Made by a program: the position numbers and the translations under genes. Source: Streptomyces griseoluteus (lineage in GTDB: Bacteria; Actinomycetota; Actinomycetes; Streptomycetales; Streptomycetaceae). From it: DNA of 64,000 bases. A model generated the notes under the pieces. The model did no database searches. It was not told where the DNA came from and saw only the letters and a program-made list of their open reading frames with translations. Positions 49,672 to 57,897 of the stretch are shown piece by piece (positions within the stretch are counted from its first letter, which is position 1; every line of letters starts with the position of its first letter). Location of the stretch: contig JOBE01000003.1 of NCBI GenBank assembly GCA_000717735.1, positions 1 to 64,000 on the forward strand, read 5' to 3'.

Positions 49672-49688
49672 TCTGACTATCCGTCAGA
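49672..49688. promoter_or_regulatory. Operator of the igr-like operon
   Basis: TCTGAC-TATCC-GTCAGA, a perfect 6-bp inverted repeat with a 5-bp spacer, 32 bp before the first gene. Its core TGACTATCCGTCAG differs by two bases from the palindrome at 15774-15787. Confidence 0.65.
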
Positions 49689-49794
49689 TTCAGGACCCCT
49701 GTCAAGATGTCGCCGACCGACCACGCGGACGACCGGTCGCGCAGGAACCGCCATGGGGACGTGCGCCACCGCGCCCGCCGGGCGCACGCAAACG

Positions 49795-49840
49795 CGACGG
49801 CCCGCGCGCCGGTACCGAAGTACCGGCGCACAGGCCGTCG
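49795..49840 (-). terminator. Strong terminator after the small secreted protein
   Basis: Outer stem CGACGGCC/GGCCGTCG and inner stem GCGCCGGTAC/GTACCGGCGC with a CGAA tetraloop, 18 bp in all with one internal loop. Confidence 0.8.
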
Positions 49841-49888
49841 TTCACACCACGGTCACGCCCCCCGTCGGGCCGGCTGCCGCGCGGCGGG

Positions 49889-50194
49889 TCACCACCACGG
49901 GTTGAAGTTGACCACCGCGTTGTTCTGGGCGATGTGGGTGAAGGCGGAGCCGTTCACGCTGGCGGTGTTGTTCTGGTTGGAGGCACCGGAACCGGTCGCC
50001 ACCTGCTGCGTCGTGGTCGAGTTGCCGAAGTTGTCCCCGCCCACGCCGCTGCCGACGATCGTGGCGACGCTCGTGTTCGATCCGTCGTCCGCGAACCCGC
50101 CGTTGTCGGCCTGCGCCACCCCCGTGAAGAGCGCGGCGGCGAGGGGCAGGGCGGCGGCGACGGCGAAGATGCGGGCGGTACGGATGCTTGCCAT
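49889..50194 (-). CDS. Small secreted Asn/Thr/Gln-rich protein
   Basis: A 101-residue protein with a signal peptide (MASIRTARIFAVAAALPLA, cleaved after TGVAQA near residue 29). The mature about 72 residues have no Cys or Lys and are rich in Asn, Gln, Thr, Ser and Gly (NSTTTQQVATGSGASNQNN), ending NFNPWW. The composition recalls amyloid-forming surface proteins such as chaplins or rodlins, but it belongs to neither family by sequence. ATG 50194 has CCGGAGGAA upstream. Four 10-bp iterons lie in its promoter region. Confidence 0.8.
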   Translation of the reverse strand: MASIRTARIFAVAAALPLAAALFTGVAQADNGGFADDGSNTSVATIVGSGVGGDNFGNSTTTQQVATGSGASNQNNTASVNGSAFTHIAQNNAVVNFNPWW

Positions 50195-50612
50195 GTCTGT
50201 TCCTCCGGGAACTGAAAGCTGGTGCTGTTGCACGGAACTGCTCTGAAGTGCTCTGAACTCTTCTGAACTACGGCCATTTCCAGGGCAGTTGGCCGACCGC
50301 CCCGATTGTTCGTGCTCGACGTCGCGAATCCAGAGTTGCCCACCGAATCCCCGGCGAACCACCCCGGAGCGGCTTATTCCCCCGCAAGCGTGAGGACAAG
50401 CAGATAAACCAGGCCAGTACGAGGAAAGCCCCAGCTCACCTCGGCGGAGCGGGTTCAGGACAGGCAGAACCGGGGTGCCGCACGAGAGGAAGCGTTTCGG
50501 CAGATTTTCCGCCAATCGCCCTCTCGGAAGAGATCAACGGCGAGTCCCCCCGGCACGGAAACCGAACAAATGAACCGACAGGAAGAAGAATTCGACCGCG
50601 AGGCGATGCCCC
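50195..50612. other. Intergenic stretch with iterons
   Basis: The only structure seen is a set of 10-bp direct repeats at 50231-50270 (CWCTGAACTS-like; AGTTCAGAGC on the coding strand of the small secreted gene). The rest, moderately lower in G+C, shows no convincing gene. Confidence 0.5.
50231..50270 (-). repeat. 10-bp direct repeats in a promoter region
   Basis: CACGGAACTG, CTCTGAAGTG, CTCTGAACTC, TTCTGAACTA: four units with exactly 10-bp spacing, 37-76 bp before the small secreted gene. Confidence 0.75.
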
Positions 50613-51134
50613 TTACGGGATCTCCTGCCCGACCGCCGCCTCGAAAGCGGCGTACGCGCGCGCGTCGAACAGCACGAACCGCACTTCCTCCACCTCGGTA
50701 CGAGCCGCCCGTACCGTCTCCACGGCGATCCGGGCGCCGTCCTCCATCGGCCAGCCGTAGATCCCGGTCGAGATCGCGGGGAACGCGACCGTACGGTCCC
50801 CCAGCTCGTCGGCGACCCGGAGGGACTCGCGGTAACAGGAGGCCAGCGACTCCGACCGGTCCACCTCCCGCGACCAGACGGGCCCGACCGTGTGGATCAC
50901 GTGCCGGGCCGGCAGCCGCCCGGCCGTCGTGGCCACGGCCCGCCCGACCGACAGCCCCTTGCCGTAGTGGGAACGGCGCAGGTCCTGACAGGCGGCGAGG
51001 ATCTCGGGACCGCCCTTCCGGTGGATCGCCCCGTCGACTCCCCCGCCGCCGAGCAGGGAGGTGTTGGCGGCGTTGACGATCGCGTCCGCCGCCTCCGCGG
51101 TGATGTCCCCCTGCACGAGCACGATCCGCACCAC
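50613..51134 (-). CDS. Macro-domain ADP-ribose-binding protein
   Basis: A 173-residue macro domain (MacroD/YmdB type). GDITAEAADAIVNAANTSLLGGGGVDGAIHRKGG binds ADP-ribose and SVGRAVATTAG plus FPAISTGIYGWP complete the site. The NAAN and GGGGVDGAIH residues of active O-acetyl-ADP-ribose deacetylases are intact. Two adjacent GTGs (51134, 51131) follow AAGGGG by 7 nt. A hairpin separates it from the upstream antitoxin-like gene. Confidence 0.93.
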   Translation of the reverse strand: MVRIVLVQGDITAEAADAIVNAANTSLLGGGGVDGAIHRKGGPEILAACQDLRRSHYGKGLSVGRAVATTAGRLPARHVIHTVGPVWSREVDRSESLASCYRESLRVADELGDRTVAFPAISTGIYGWPMEDGARIAVETVRAARTEVEEVRFVLFDARAYAAFEAAVGQEIP

Positions 51135-51198
51135 GCCAGAACCCCTTCCTCCGGTCACCGTTCCCCCGCGCCCATTGAACCCCCGACGAAACCCCGAA

Positions 51199-51230
51199 GG
51201 GGCGCCCCGGATACGCATCCGGGGCGCCCC
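51199..51230 (-). terminator. Terminator of the antitoxin-like gene
   Basis: GGGGCGCCCCGGAT (51199-51212) and ATCCGGGGCGCCCC (51217-51230), a perfect 14-bp stem with an ACGC loop. Confidence 0.85.
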
Positions 51231-51254
51231 TGAGGAGCAATGCGCGCCTCCGCG

Positions 51255-51479
51255 CTACGGCTGGGGCGGAGGCGGAGGCGGAGAGTCAGGCCGTGGCGAG
51301 TCCGGCCCCTGCCTCGTGTCGCCCAACTGGTCCTTGAGCTTCGCCTGTGCGGTGTCGACCTGGCTGCTGTACTTGCCCTGAGTCTTGCCGTCGACGAAGT
51401 CACCGGCCTTGTCGATGCCCTTGGAGCCCTGTTCCTCGTGGCCCTTCAGCATCCCCTTGAGCTTGTCGAGCATAGACAT
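51255..51479 (-). CDS. MT0933-family antitoxin-like small protein
   Basis: A 74-residue, Lys/Asp-rich helical protein: MLDKLKGMLKGHEEQGSKGIDKAGDFVDGKTQGKYSSQVD. This repeated helical pattern defines the MT0933 (Rv0909) antitoxin family. The tail is Asp/Ser/Pro repeats ending in polyproline. In mycobacteria the toxin Rv0910 follows directly, and no toxin is found here. ATG 51479 follows GGAGG by 6 nt. A general stress or binding role (CsbD-like appearance) is an alternative. Confidence 0.75.
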   Translation of the reverse strand: MSMLDKLKGMLKGHEEQGSKGIDKAGDFVDGKTQGKYSSQVDTAQAKLKDQLGDTRQGPDSPRPDSPPPPPPQP

Positions 51480-51582
51480 CCTGGCCCTCCTAGCCGCTGT
51501 TCCAGCCCTTCCAGCATCAGGGCACCACCCGAGTCCCGCATCCGCTGAGCCCCGCCCCGCCTCCCCTCGAACAGCACGAAAA

Positions 51583-51619
51583 AACGGCCCCTGACCGATC
51601 TGCCTGGTCAGGGGCCGTT
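51583..51619 (-). terminator. Intrinsic terminator of tRNA-Ser(UGA)
   Basis: AACGGCCCCTGACC (51583-51596) and GGTCAGGGGCCGTT (51606-51619), a perfect 14-bp stem followed on the minus strand by a T6 run, the most classical terminator in the window. Confidence 0.92.
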
Positions 51620-51625
51620 CCACTG

Positions 51626-51710
51626 CGGTGGGTGTGGGATTTGAACCCACGGTGACTCTCGCCACGACGGTTTTCAAGACCGTTCCCTTAGGCCGCTCGG
51701 GCAACCCACC
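51626..51710 (-). tRNA. tRNA-Ser(UGA)
   Basis: An 85-nt type II tRNA. Acceptor GGTGGGT pairs with ACCCACC. Anticodon stem ACGGT/ACCGT encloses loop CTTGAAA with anticodon TGA, reading UCA. Long variable arm, T-loop TTCAAAT. Confidence 0.97.
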
Positions 51711-51763
51711 CCGCGCCGTCGGTGTGTCACGGGCGGCGCGGGGGACAGCCTAGCCGGTCGGGG

Positions 51764-53242
51764 TCAGTTGTCGCCGGTGCGTTCGCCGAGGGTGACCGTG
51801 GCCGTGGAGGTCTTGCCGTCACGCTCGTAGGTGATCTTGACCGAGTCGCCCGGCTCGTGGGTCCAGATCTCGCTGATCAGGGTCGGACCGCTGTCGATCT
51901 GGCGGTCGTCGAAGGCCGTGATCACGTCGCCCGCCTTCAGACCCGCCTTCGCCGCCGGGCCGTCGGGCGTGACCGAGGGGGTGCCGCCCGAGCCCTGGGC
52001 GGCGATCGTGGCGCCCTCGCCCCGCTCGTTCATGTTCACCGTCGCGCCGATCACCGGGTAGACCGGCTTGCCCGTCTTGATCAGCTGCTGGGCCACGTTC
52101 TTCGCCTGGTTCACCGGGATCGCGAAGCCCAGGCCGATCGAGCCCGCCTGGGACTGGCCGAAACCGCTCCCCGTGGACTGGATGGCCGAGTTGATGCCGA
52201 TCACCGCGCCGCTCGCGTCGAGCAGCGGGCCGCCGGAGTTGCCCGGGTTGATCGACGCGTCCGTCTGCAGCGCGCTCATGTACGAGTTGCTTCCGCCGGA
52301 GCCGTCTCCCGAGGCCACCGGACGGTTCTTGGCGCTGATGATGCCCGTCGTCACCGTGTTCGACAGGCCGAAGGGCGCCCCGATCGCGATCGTCGAGTCG
52401 CCGACCGCCACCTTGTCGGAGTCGCCGAGCGGCAGCGGCTGCAGCCCCTTCGGCGCGTTCGTGAGCTTCAGCACCGCCACGTCGTAGCCCTCGGCCCGGC
52501 CGACGACCTCCGCGTCGTACGCCTTGCCGTCCGGGAACGTCACCGACAGCGCGCCGCCGTCCGCCGCCGACGCCACCACGTGGTTGTTGGTGACGATGTG
52601 GCCTTCCTGGTCGTACACGAAGCCCGTGCCCGTACCGCCCTCGCCGCCGCCCTCGCTCTGCGGACCGCCGGACTTCGCCTGGATCGTGACCACGCTCGGC
52701 AGCGCCTGCGCCGCGACCGCGGCGACCGTCCCCGGGTCGCGCTTGAAGGCCGCCGGAGCCTCGCTGGAGGACACCGTCGTCGAGCTGACGCCGTCGTCAC
52801 CGCGCTGGGCCGCCCAGTAGCCGATGCCACCGCCGATGCCGCCCGCGACGAGCGCCGCCACGAGCACCGCCGCCACGAGGCCGCCGGTCCGCTTCCGCGG
52901 TGCCGCGGGGGCGGGCGGTGCGGGCGGGAGCGGGGCGCCCCAGGCAGGCACGGCCGGCGGAGGCGGCGGCCAGCCGCCCGCGGCGCCGGCGGCAGGAGGG
53001 GCGGCAGGGGCAGGGGCCTGGACCACCGTCGGGGCGTCGGCCGGGGTCGTGGGCTGGGTCTGTGCCGCGGGGTGGGCCGGGGGCTGCACCGGTGTGGGAG
53101 CCGTCGCCGCTTCGGGGGCCGGGGCCGGCTCCGGGGCGGGCGTCGTCGCCTGCTCCGGCGTCGCCGTCGAGGGAGGGGTCGGAGGGGCGGACGGGGCGGA
53201 CGGGTCCGCCGGAACCGCCGTGCCCTCGTTCTCGGTGCTCAC
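51764..53242 (-). CDS. HtrA/DegP-like S1C serine protease
   Basis: A 492-residue membrane-anchored protease. Residues 1 to about 125 are a Pro/Ala-rich cytoplasmic region, with a TM at about 130-150 (GLVAAVLVAALVAGGIGGGIGYW). The trypsin-fold domain has a complete triad: His in HIVTNNHVV, Asp in YDVAVLKL, Ser in NPGNSGGPLL. One PDZ domain (about 395-485, GLKAGDVITAFDDRQIDSGP) ends it. HtrA proteins degrade or refold damaged extracytoplasmic proteins. GTG 53242 has GGAGAG upstream. Confidence 0.94.
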   Translation of the reverse strand: MSTENEGTAVPADPSAPSAPPTPPSTATPEQATTPAPEPAPAPEAATAPTPVQPPAHPAAQTQPTTPADAPTVVQAPAPAAPPAAGAAGGWPPPPPAVPAWGAPLPPAPPAPAAPRKRTGGLVAAVLVAALVAGGIGGGIGYWAAQRGDDGVSSTTVSSSEAPAAFKRDPGTVAAVAAQALPSVVTIQAKSGGPQSEGGGEGGTGTGFVYDQEGHIVTNNHVVASAADGGALSVTFPDGKAYDAEVVGRAEGYDVAVLKLTNAPKGLQPLPLGDSDKVAVGDSTIAIGAPFGLSNTVTTGIISAKNRPVASGDGSGGSNSYMSALQTDASINPGNSGGPLLDASGAVIGINSAIQSTGSGFGQSQAGSIGLGFAIPVNQAKNVAQQLIKTGKPVYPVIGATVNMNERGEGATIAAQGSGGTPSVTPDGPAAKAGLKAGDVITAFDDRQIDSGPTLISEIWTHEPGDSVKITYERDGKTSTATVTLGERTGDN

Positions 53243-53442
53243 AGCTCGCTCTCCTCGTTGACTGCGCGGGGTGGTGGTACCTACGGGGGGACCTGCTGGG
53301 TCCAGGGTGCTGCACCAGCTTTTCCCACAGGGCGTCAGGCCGCTGTAAGGCGGAGCTGTGCGTTTGCACCCCCACCTTTATATACGGACAGAACGGACCC
53401 CTTCCCGTGCCCGCCCCACCCCGCCAATGGCACCATGACGCC

Positions 53443-54264
53443 GTGACTCACGCACGGCAGCAATCGAACCGCGTCCCGCTCCAGGTCGTCGCCCACCGTG
53501 GAGCCTCGGAGGACGCACCGGAACACACCCTGGCCGCCTACATGAAGGCCATCGAGGACGGCGCCGACGCCCTGGAGTGCGACGTCCGGCTCACCGCCGA
53601 CGGCCATCTCGTCTGCGTCCACGACCGACGCGTCGACCGCACCTCGAACGGCCGCGGCGCCGTCTCCGCCCTCGAGCTCGCCGACCTCACCGCCCTCGAC
53701 TTCGGCACCTGGAAGGGCCGCGACGAGTCCGGTGAGAGCCCCGACTGGCGAGACCCCGGGTACACCTCCGTCCTCACGCTGGAACGCCTCCTGGAGCTGG
53801 TGTCCGACGCCGGGCGCCGGGTCGAGCTGGCCATCGAGACCAAGCACCCCACCCGCTGGGCGGGCCAGGTGGAGGAGCGGCTCCTCCACCTCCTCAAACG
53901 CTTCAACCTCCACGCGCCCGCGTACTCCGAGGAATCCCCCGTGCGCGTCATGAGCTTCTCGGCACGCTCCCTGCAGAGGATCGCCGTGGCCGCGCCGACC
54001 CTCCCCACCGTCTCCCTCGCCCAGTTCGTCTCGCCGCGGTTGCGCGACGGACGGCTCCCCGCGGGCGCGCGTATCGCCGGCCCTTCGATCCGGATCGTCC
54101 GGCACCACCCCGCCGTGATCCTGCGGCTCCAGAAGGCCGGGCACCACGTCCACGTCTGGACGGTGGACGACCCCGAGGACGTCGAGCTCTGCGAGCGCCT
54201 CGGCGTGGAAGCGATCATCACGAACCGTCCCAAGCAGGTGCTCTCCCAGCTCGGCCGCGACTGA
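53443..54264 (+). CDS. Glycerophosphodiester phosphodiesterase
   Basis: A 273-residue TIM-barrel GDPD that hydrolyses glycerophosphodiesters to glycerol-3-phosphate and an alcohol. Active-site residues: VAHRGASEDAPEHT (His), LECDVRLT (Glu/Asp metal ligands), VCVHDRRVDRTSNG (second His), and the late WTVDD. There is no signal peptide, so it is cytoplasmic. GTG 53443 gives the conserved length. The longer reading frame upstream is antisense to the htrA gene. Confidence 0.93.
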   Translation: MTHARQQSNRVPLQVVAHRGASEDAPEHTLAAYMKAIEDGADALECDVRLTADGHLVCVHDRRVDRTSNGRGAVSALELADLTALDFGTWKGRDESGESPDWRDPGYTSVLTLERLLELVSDAGRRVELAIETKHPTRWAGQVEERLLHLLKRFNLHAPAYSEESPVRVMSFSARSLQRIAVAAPTLPTVSLAQFVSPRLRDGRLPAGARIAGPSIRIVRHHPAVILRLQKAGHHVHVWTVDDPEDVELCERLGVEAIITNRPKQVLSQLGRD

Positions 54265-54454
54265 CGCCTTCCCACCCTCTGAGTCCCTCCTTTCCCATAC
54301 GGCACAAGGGTTCATGGGGCTCGCGGGGCGTACACCGGCGCGTTCCGTACGTACGCGATCGTCACGAGTGCCTCATCGAACGCGGATTGGCCGGTTTCCG
54401 GTCCAGTCCATTGGGGCATCCACACGGTGGCGTGGGGCAAAGGAGGTCTCGGGG

Positions 54455-54970
54455 GTGGCGTTTGTGGTGGCACAAGAGGTGCCCACGTCGTCGAGCATGG
54501 CCGTACCCCACGGTCCTGCGGGCGTGGGTGCGGCGAGACACCGGATGCGGGACGAGCTGTACCGCAGCGGAGTGGCCGATTCGGTCGTCGACGACGCGGT
54601 GCTGATCCTTTCCGAGCTGCTCAGCAATGCCTGCCGGTACGGCAGGCCGCTGGGGCGGGCGGATCGGGGCGACGGGGATGTGCGGGCGGCCTGGCGGGTG
54701 GACCCGGCGGGCGGCCTGCGGGTCGAGGTGACGGACGGCGGTGGTCCGACACGACCGGTTCCGTCGACGCCCTCGGTCACCGCACGGGGAGGCCGCGGGC
54801 TGAACATCATCAGCGCGCTGGCCCAGGACTGGGGTGTACGGGACAGCGCGACGGGCGAGGTCACGGTCTGGGTGGTGGTCACCGAGGGACACCGCCGCGA
54901 GGACTTCGCGACCCGGGTCGGCGGCGGTTCGCGCTTCGACGTCCTCGACGCGTACGACGATCTGGACTGA
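54455..54970 (+). CDS. RsbW-like ATP-binding anti-sigma/regulatory kinase
   Basis: A 171-residue GHKL ATPase of the HATPase_c_2 (RsbW/SpoIIAB) group abundant in Streptomyces. N-box LSELLSNACRYGRP, G1 VTDGGGPTRPV and G2 GRGLNIISALAQDWG. Such proteins can hold SigB-class sigma factors or phosphorylate anti-anti-sigma factors. GTG 54455 has AGGAGG 8 nt upstream. The earlier ATG 54314 adds a basic tail and lacks a site. The cognate sigma may be one of those at 13.7-15.8 kb or elsewhere. Confidence 0.88.
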   Translation: MAFVVAQEVPTSSSMAVPHGPAGVGAARHRMRDELYRSGVADSVVDDAVLILSELLSNACRYGRPLGRADRGDGDVRAAWRVDPAGGLRVEVTDGGGPTRPVPSTPSVTARGGRGLNIISALAQDWGVRDSATGEVTVWVVVTEGHRREDFATRVGGGSRFDVLDAYDDLD

Positions 54971-55147
54971 GACGGCTCGACGACGGCGGCTCCGCGGCGG
55001 CGGCTCCTCGGCATCCGCCGTCGCGGTCCGTGGCAGCTGCCCCTGACAGCGGGCGGCGCGGCCCGCCTGAGGGGTGTCGGTGCCCGGGGCGGCTAGGCTC
55101 GCGCCGGAACAAGCACCGCACCGCCGCGATCGGGAGAAAGCCACACC

Positions 55148-56125
55148 ATGGCCAAGAAGCGCCCCCAGACGAAGGCCGGCACGTCCGGCCAGGCACAGGT
55201 CACGAGCGGGGAGATCCCGGTCGTCGGCGCCCGCGAGCCGTGCCCGTGCGGTTCGGGCCGCCGTTACAAGGCGTGTCACGGCCGAGCCGCCTCGCACGCC
55301 GTGACCGAGCTCGTCCAGCGCCCCTTCGAGGGTCTGCCCGGCGAGTGCGACTGGGTCGCGCTGCGCGAGCTCGTGCCCGCCGCCACCGTGCCGCTCACCC
55401 TCAAGGGCGGGCTCCCGGAGGGCGTGCCGTCCGTGACCCTCGCGACCGTGCTGCCGATGGCGTGGCCGGCGCTGCGCCGCGACGACGGCTCCGTCCTGCT
55501 GGCCCTGCAGAACGACTCCACCTCCGGCGACCTCGCCCGCGATCTCGCCGACACCCTCCAGCGCGCCTTGGAAGCCGAGCCGGGCACCCCGATCCCCGCC
55601 CGCCGCGTACCCGCCGAGGGCCCGCGTCTCCAGGACCTGCTCGACGCGGAGGCCGCGTTCGCCCCGGAGGTCCACACGGGCTTCGAGTTCTGGATCCCTC
55701 AGTCCGCCGACGGCGCCGACCCGGAGGTCGCCGCCTCGCTCGAGCGCGCCAACGCGGCCGCGATCCCGACCGTGAAGCTCACGAGCGTCGACTCCGCGTA
55801 CTGGTGCGAGACCCCGGACAAGAACCACCTCCGTTGGGTCATGCCGTACCCGGAGGAGAAGCTCCTCGACGCGCTCGCCCGCCTCCAGGCGGCCGGCGGC
55901 ACCTCGATCGGCGCGGACACCCGGCTCGTCGGTTCGTTCCGGGCCCACGGCCTGATGGTGCCGGTCTGGGACCTGCCGACGTCGATGACGGCCGAGGAGT
56001 GCGAGAAGCCGGCCGCCGAGTTCGCCGAGCGGCTGGCCGGGGCGCTCGCCTCGGACGCCCCGCTCACCGCGGAGGAGCGGCGTGCGCGCGGCGGCCTCAC
56101 AAACCGTCAGGTGACTCTCAGCTGA
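55148..56125 (+). CDS. DUF5926 protein with SEC-C motif
   Basis: A 325-residue actinobacterial protein. After a short basic tail, the SEC-C zinc motif EPCPCGSGRRYKACHG (about residues 31-46) resembles the SecA C-terminus that binds SecB or ribosome. The rest is DUF5926 with no known activity. A zinc-dependent interaction with the ribosome or Sec pathway is plausible but unproven. ATG 55148 follows GGGAGAAAG. Confidence 0.9.
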   Translation: MAKKRPQTKAGTSGQAQVTSGEIPVVGAREPCPCGSGRRYKACHGRAASHAVTELVQRPFEGLPGECDWVALRELVPAATVPLTLKGGLPEGVPSVTLATVLPMAWPALRRDDGSVLLALQNDSTSGDLARDLADTLQRALEAEPGTPIPARRVPAEGPRLQDLLDAEAAFAPEVHTGFEFWIPQSADGADPEVAASLERANAAAIPTVKLTSVDSAYWCETPDKNHLRWVMPYPEEKLLDALARLQAAGGTSIGADTRLVGSFRAHGLMVPVWDLPTSMTAEECEKPAAEFAERLAGALASDAPLTAEERRARGGLTNRQVTLS

Positions 56126-56310
56126 TACCCCAGGTGGTATCGGTGACTGACAGACCGACCAGTCGGTGACTTCCGCCACAAGGCTGTCTTCGGACGGGTA
56201 AATCCCTGTCCGAATAACCGAGATCGAATTTGCGAACAGCAGATCTCTTGTTACCGTTCTGGAAGCCCGGTCGCTGGTGCATCCCCCGTCGCCAGCGATC
56301 GGGCCTTTCC
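56126..56310 (+). ncRNA. Candidate orphan small RNA locus
   Basis: Between convergent protein genes lies a low-G+C island with, in order, inverted repeats GATACC-CCAGGT-GGTATC (about 56123-56140) and ACCGAC-CA-GTCGGT (56154-56167), a hairpin TTCGGAC-GGG/CCC-T-GTCCGAA (56189-56214), an unstructured A/T-richer stretch, and a terminator-like stem 56265-56277 with 56292-56304 followed by CCTTTCC. No ORF fits. This looks like a regulated, self-contained non-coding transcript. Expression is not known. Confidence 0.4.
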
Positions 56311-56344
56311 ATGTCCGCTCCCGGGAGCCCCGGGGCGTAGACGC

Positions 56345-56983
56345 TCAACTTCCTTCCGGCTCCGCCGTGTTGCTGCCTGCCCGCAGCAGCAGCGGAGTGC
56401 TGTCGCCCTCGCCGGTACCCGCGAATTCCGCCACCGCCGTATACACCGTGGCCGTGCCCCTACCGCGCTCCCTGGGTGTTTCACAGGTTCCCGGTTCGTC
56501 CTGCGCCGTGACCGGGCAACGCACTTGTACGGTCCGCCCCCCGGGTGCCATGAGGGTCAGAAACGCGTCGAGTTCCTGGCCGGTGGCGTTCCGGTAGTAC
56601 GTACGCGCCCAGGTGTCGGGCCCCTCGGCCAGCACGCAGGTCTGCGCCTCGACCCCCTCGGGGGAGGCGAGTTCCGGCCCACAGTGCGTGACCCGCTCCG
56701 GAGACACCCGGGCGGGGGCCGCCGCGGCGGCGGAGGCGGGAGCGGATGCGGGAGTGGATGCGGGAGCGGTGGGGACGGAAGCGGGAGACGCCGGCGTACG
56801 GGAGCCGAGGCCGAGGCCCGACAACAGGTCCCCCGGCTTCGCGTCGGCCCCGCCGGCCCCGTCCGCCGCCCCGGCCGGTCGTACGGGATCGCCCGTTGGC
56901 CCCGCCATCGCGACGAGCGGAAGCAGGACGGCGACCGTGACGGCGGCACCGAGTCCGACCACGCGGAGGTTCACCGGACCCAT
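56345..56983 (-). CDS. Secreted hypothetical protein with Ala/Pro stalk
   Basis: A 212-residue protein with an N-terminal hydrophobic segment (VVGLGAAVTVAVLLPLVAMA), an Ala/Pro/Ser stalk (about residues 55-95) partly encoded by GCGGGAGYGGAT-type repeats, and a C-terminal domain with four Cys (THCGPEL, QTCVLAEG, VRCPVTA, GTCETP). The domain contains a YYRNATGQELDAFLTLMAPGGR segment and has no family I recognise. ATG 56983 has AGGTGGGG upstream. Either secreted or anchored by its N-terminus. Confidence 0.78.
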   Translation of the reverse strand: MGPVNLRVVGLGAAVTVAVLLPLVAMAGPTGDPVRPAGAADGAGGADAKPGDLLSGLGLGSRTPASPASVPTAPASTPASAPASAAAAAPARVSPERVTHCGPELASPEGVEAQTCVLAEGPDTWARTYYRNATGQELDAFLTLMAPGGRTVQVRCPVTAQDEPGTCETPRERGRGTATVYTAVAEFAGTGEGDSTPLLLRAGSNTAEPEGS

Positions 56984-57216
56984 GTGCCCCACCTGCTCCT
57001 GCTCGGCTGGAGATCTTGAACGGTGGGTTGAACATATCGGCGGGCGGCGGGCGCCCGGTCGGCCGCGCGCCCGTTTACCGGAGAAGTCGGGCCGGGACAC
57101 ACCCGTTCGGGTGAACGACCGGGTCGACCGGGGCCTCCGACGGGAAGGCACCCCGCCCCGCACGCATGAGTGGCCCCCGCCCCCGCACGCACCGGTGGGC
57201 CCGCCCCGCGCACCCG

Positions 57217-57897
57217 TCAGTATGCGAGTCGGCTTCCGCCGCCCGGGGTGCTCGTGCTCGCCTCCACCAGGGCGTCGACCACCGCCTCCACGTCCGGCAG
57301 CCACGGCCGGGCCGAGCCCGCGAACGGCGCCCGTTCCCACCGCACCTGTCCGGTACCGGCGACCGAGGGCGGCAGCAACAGATAGCCGCCCTCTCCATGG
57401 AACCGCAGCGAGCTCGGCACGCTGTCCTTCGCGTACAGCAGCTCGCCGAGCCGTTCGAGGCCGTACGGGGCAACGAGGATCGACCACCGCGTCGGGGTCG
57501 CCACCACCGGTCCCAGCCGCATGCCCATCGCATCGAGCGCGGCGAGCGCCCGCGCGCCGGCCACCGCGGGCAGGCTGACCGCGCAGGGCGCGGCGCCACC
57601 CGTGGCCAGCACCACCGGGGCGTCCGGGCGCCGGGTCCACCACCAGCGGATCATCCGCTCGTCCGTGGTGGCCGCGAGCAGGCCGGGGTCGTAGGGGTGG
57701 GCGCCGGGCACCACGCACTCGGGGTCGGGGCAGCAACAGACCGCCCCCGCCCCCGTGCGGGTCGTCGCTCTCAGGGCCGCTCCCGGCAGGACGGGCCAGT
57801 TCCACTCGACGGCGAAGGTGACCGCCGCGTCGAGTCGGGCGGTCCTCGCCTTGCGCCGGAACCGGAACCTGCGTCGTCTTCCGAGGATCTCGCGCAT
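57217..57897 (-). CDS. Bifunctional DNA primase/polymerase-like (Prim-Pol) protein
   Basis: A 226-residue protein resembling the Prim-Pol domain of plasmid and phage replication enzymes (AVTFAVEWNWPVLPGAA start, WWWTRRPDAPVVLATGG and PTRWSILVAP blocks). A Cys cluster CCCPDPECVVPGAHPYDPG may bind zinc. The Asp-x-Asp catalytic pair of active Prim-Pols is not evident, so it may lack polymerase activity. There is no helicase domain and no mobile-element neighbours. ATG 57897 has GGAAAGGAA upstream. Confidence 0.75.
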   Translation of the reverse strand: MREILGRRRRFRFRRKARTARLDAAVTFAVEWNWPVLPGAALRATTRTGAGAVCCCPDPECVVPGAHPYDPGLLAATTDERMIRWWWTRRPDAPVVLATGGAAPCAVSLPAVAGARALAALDAMGMRLGPVVATPTRWSILVAPYGLERLGELLYAKDSVPSSLRFHGEGGYLLLPPSVAGTGQVRWERAPFAGSARPWLPDVEAVVDALVEASTSTPGGGSRLAY

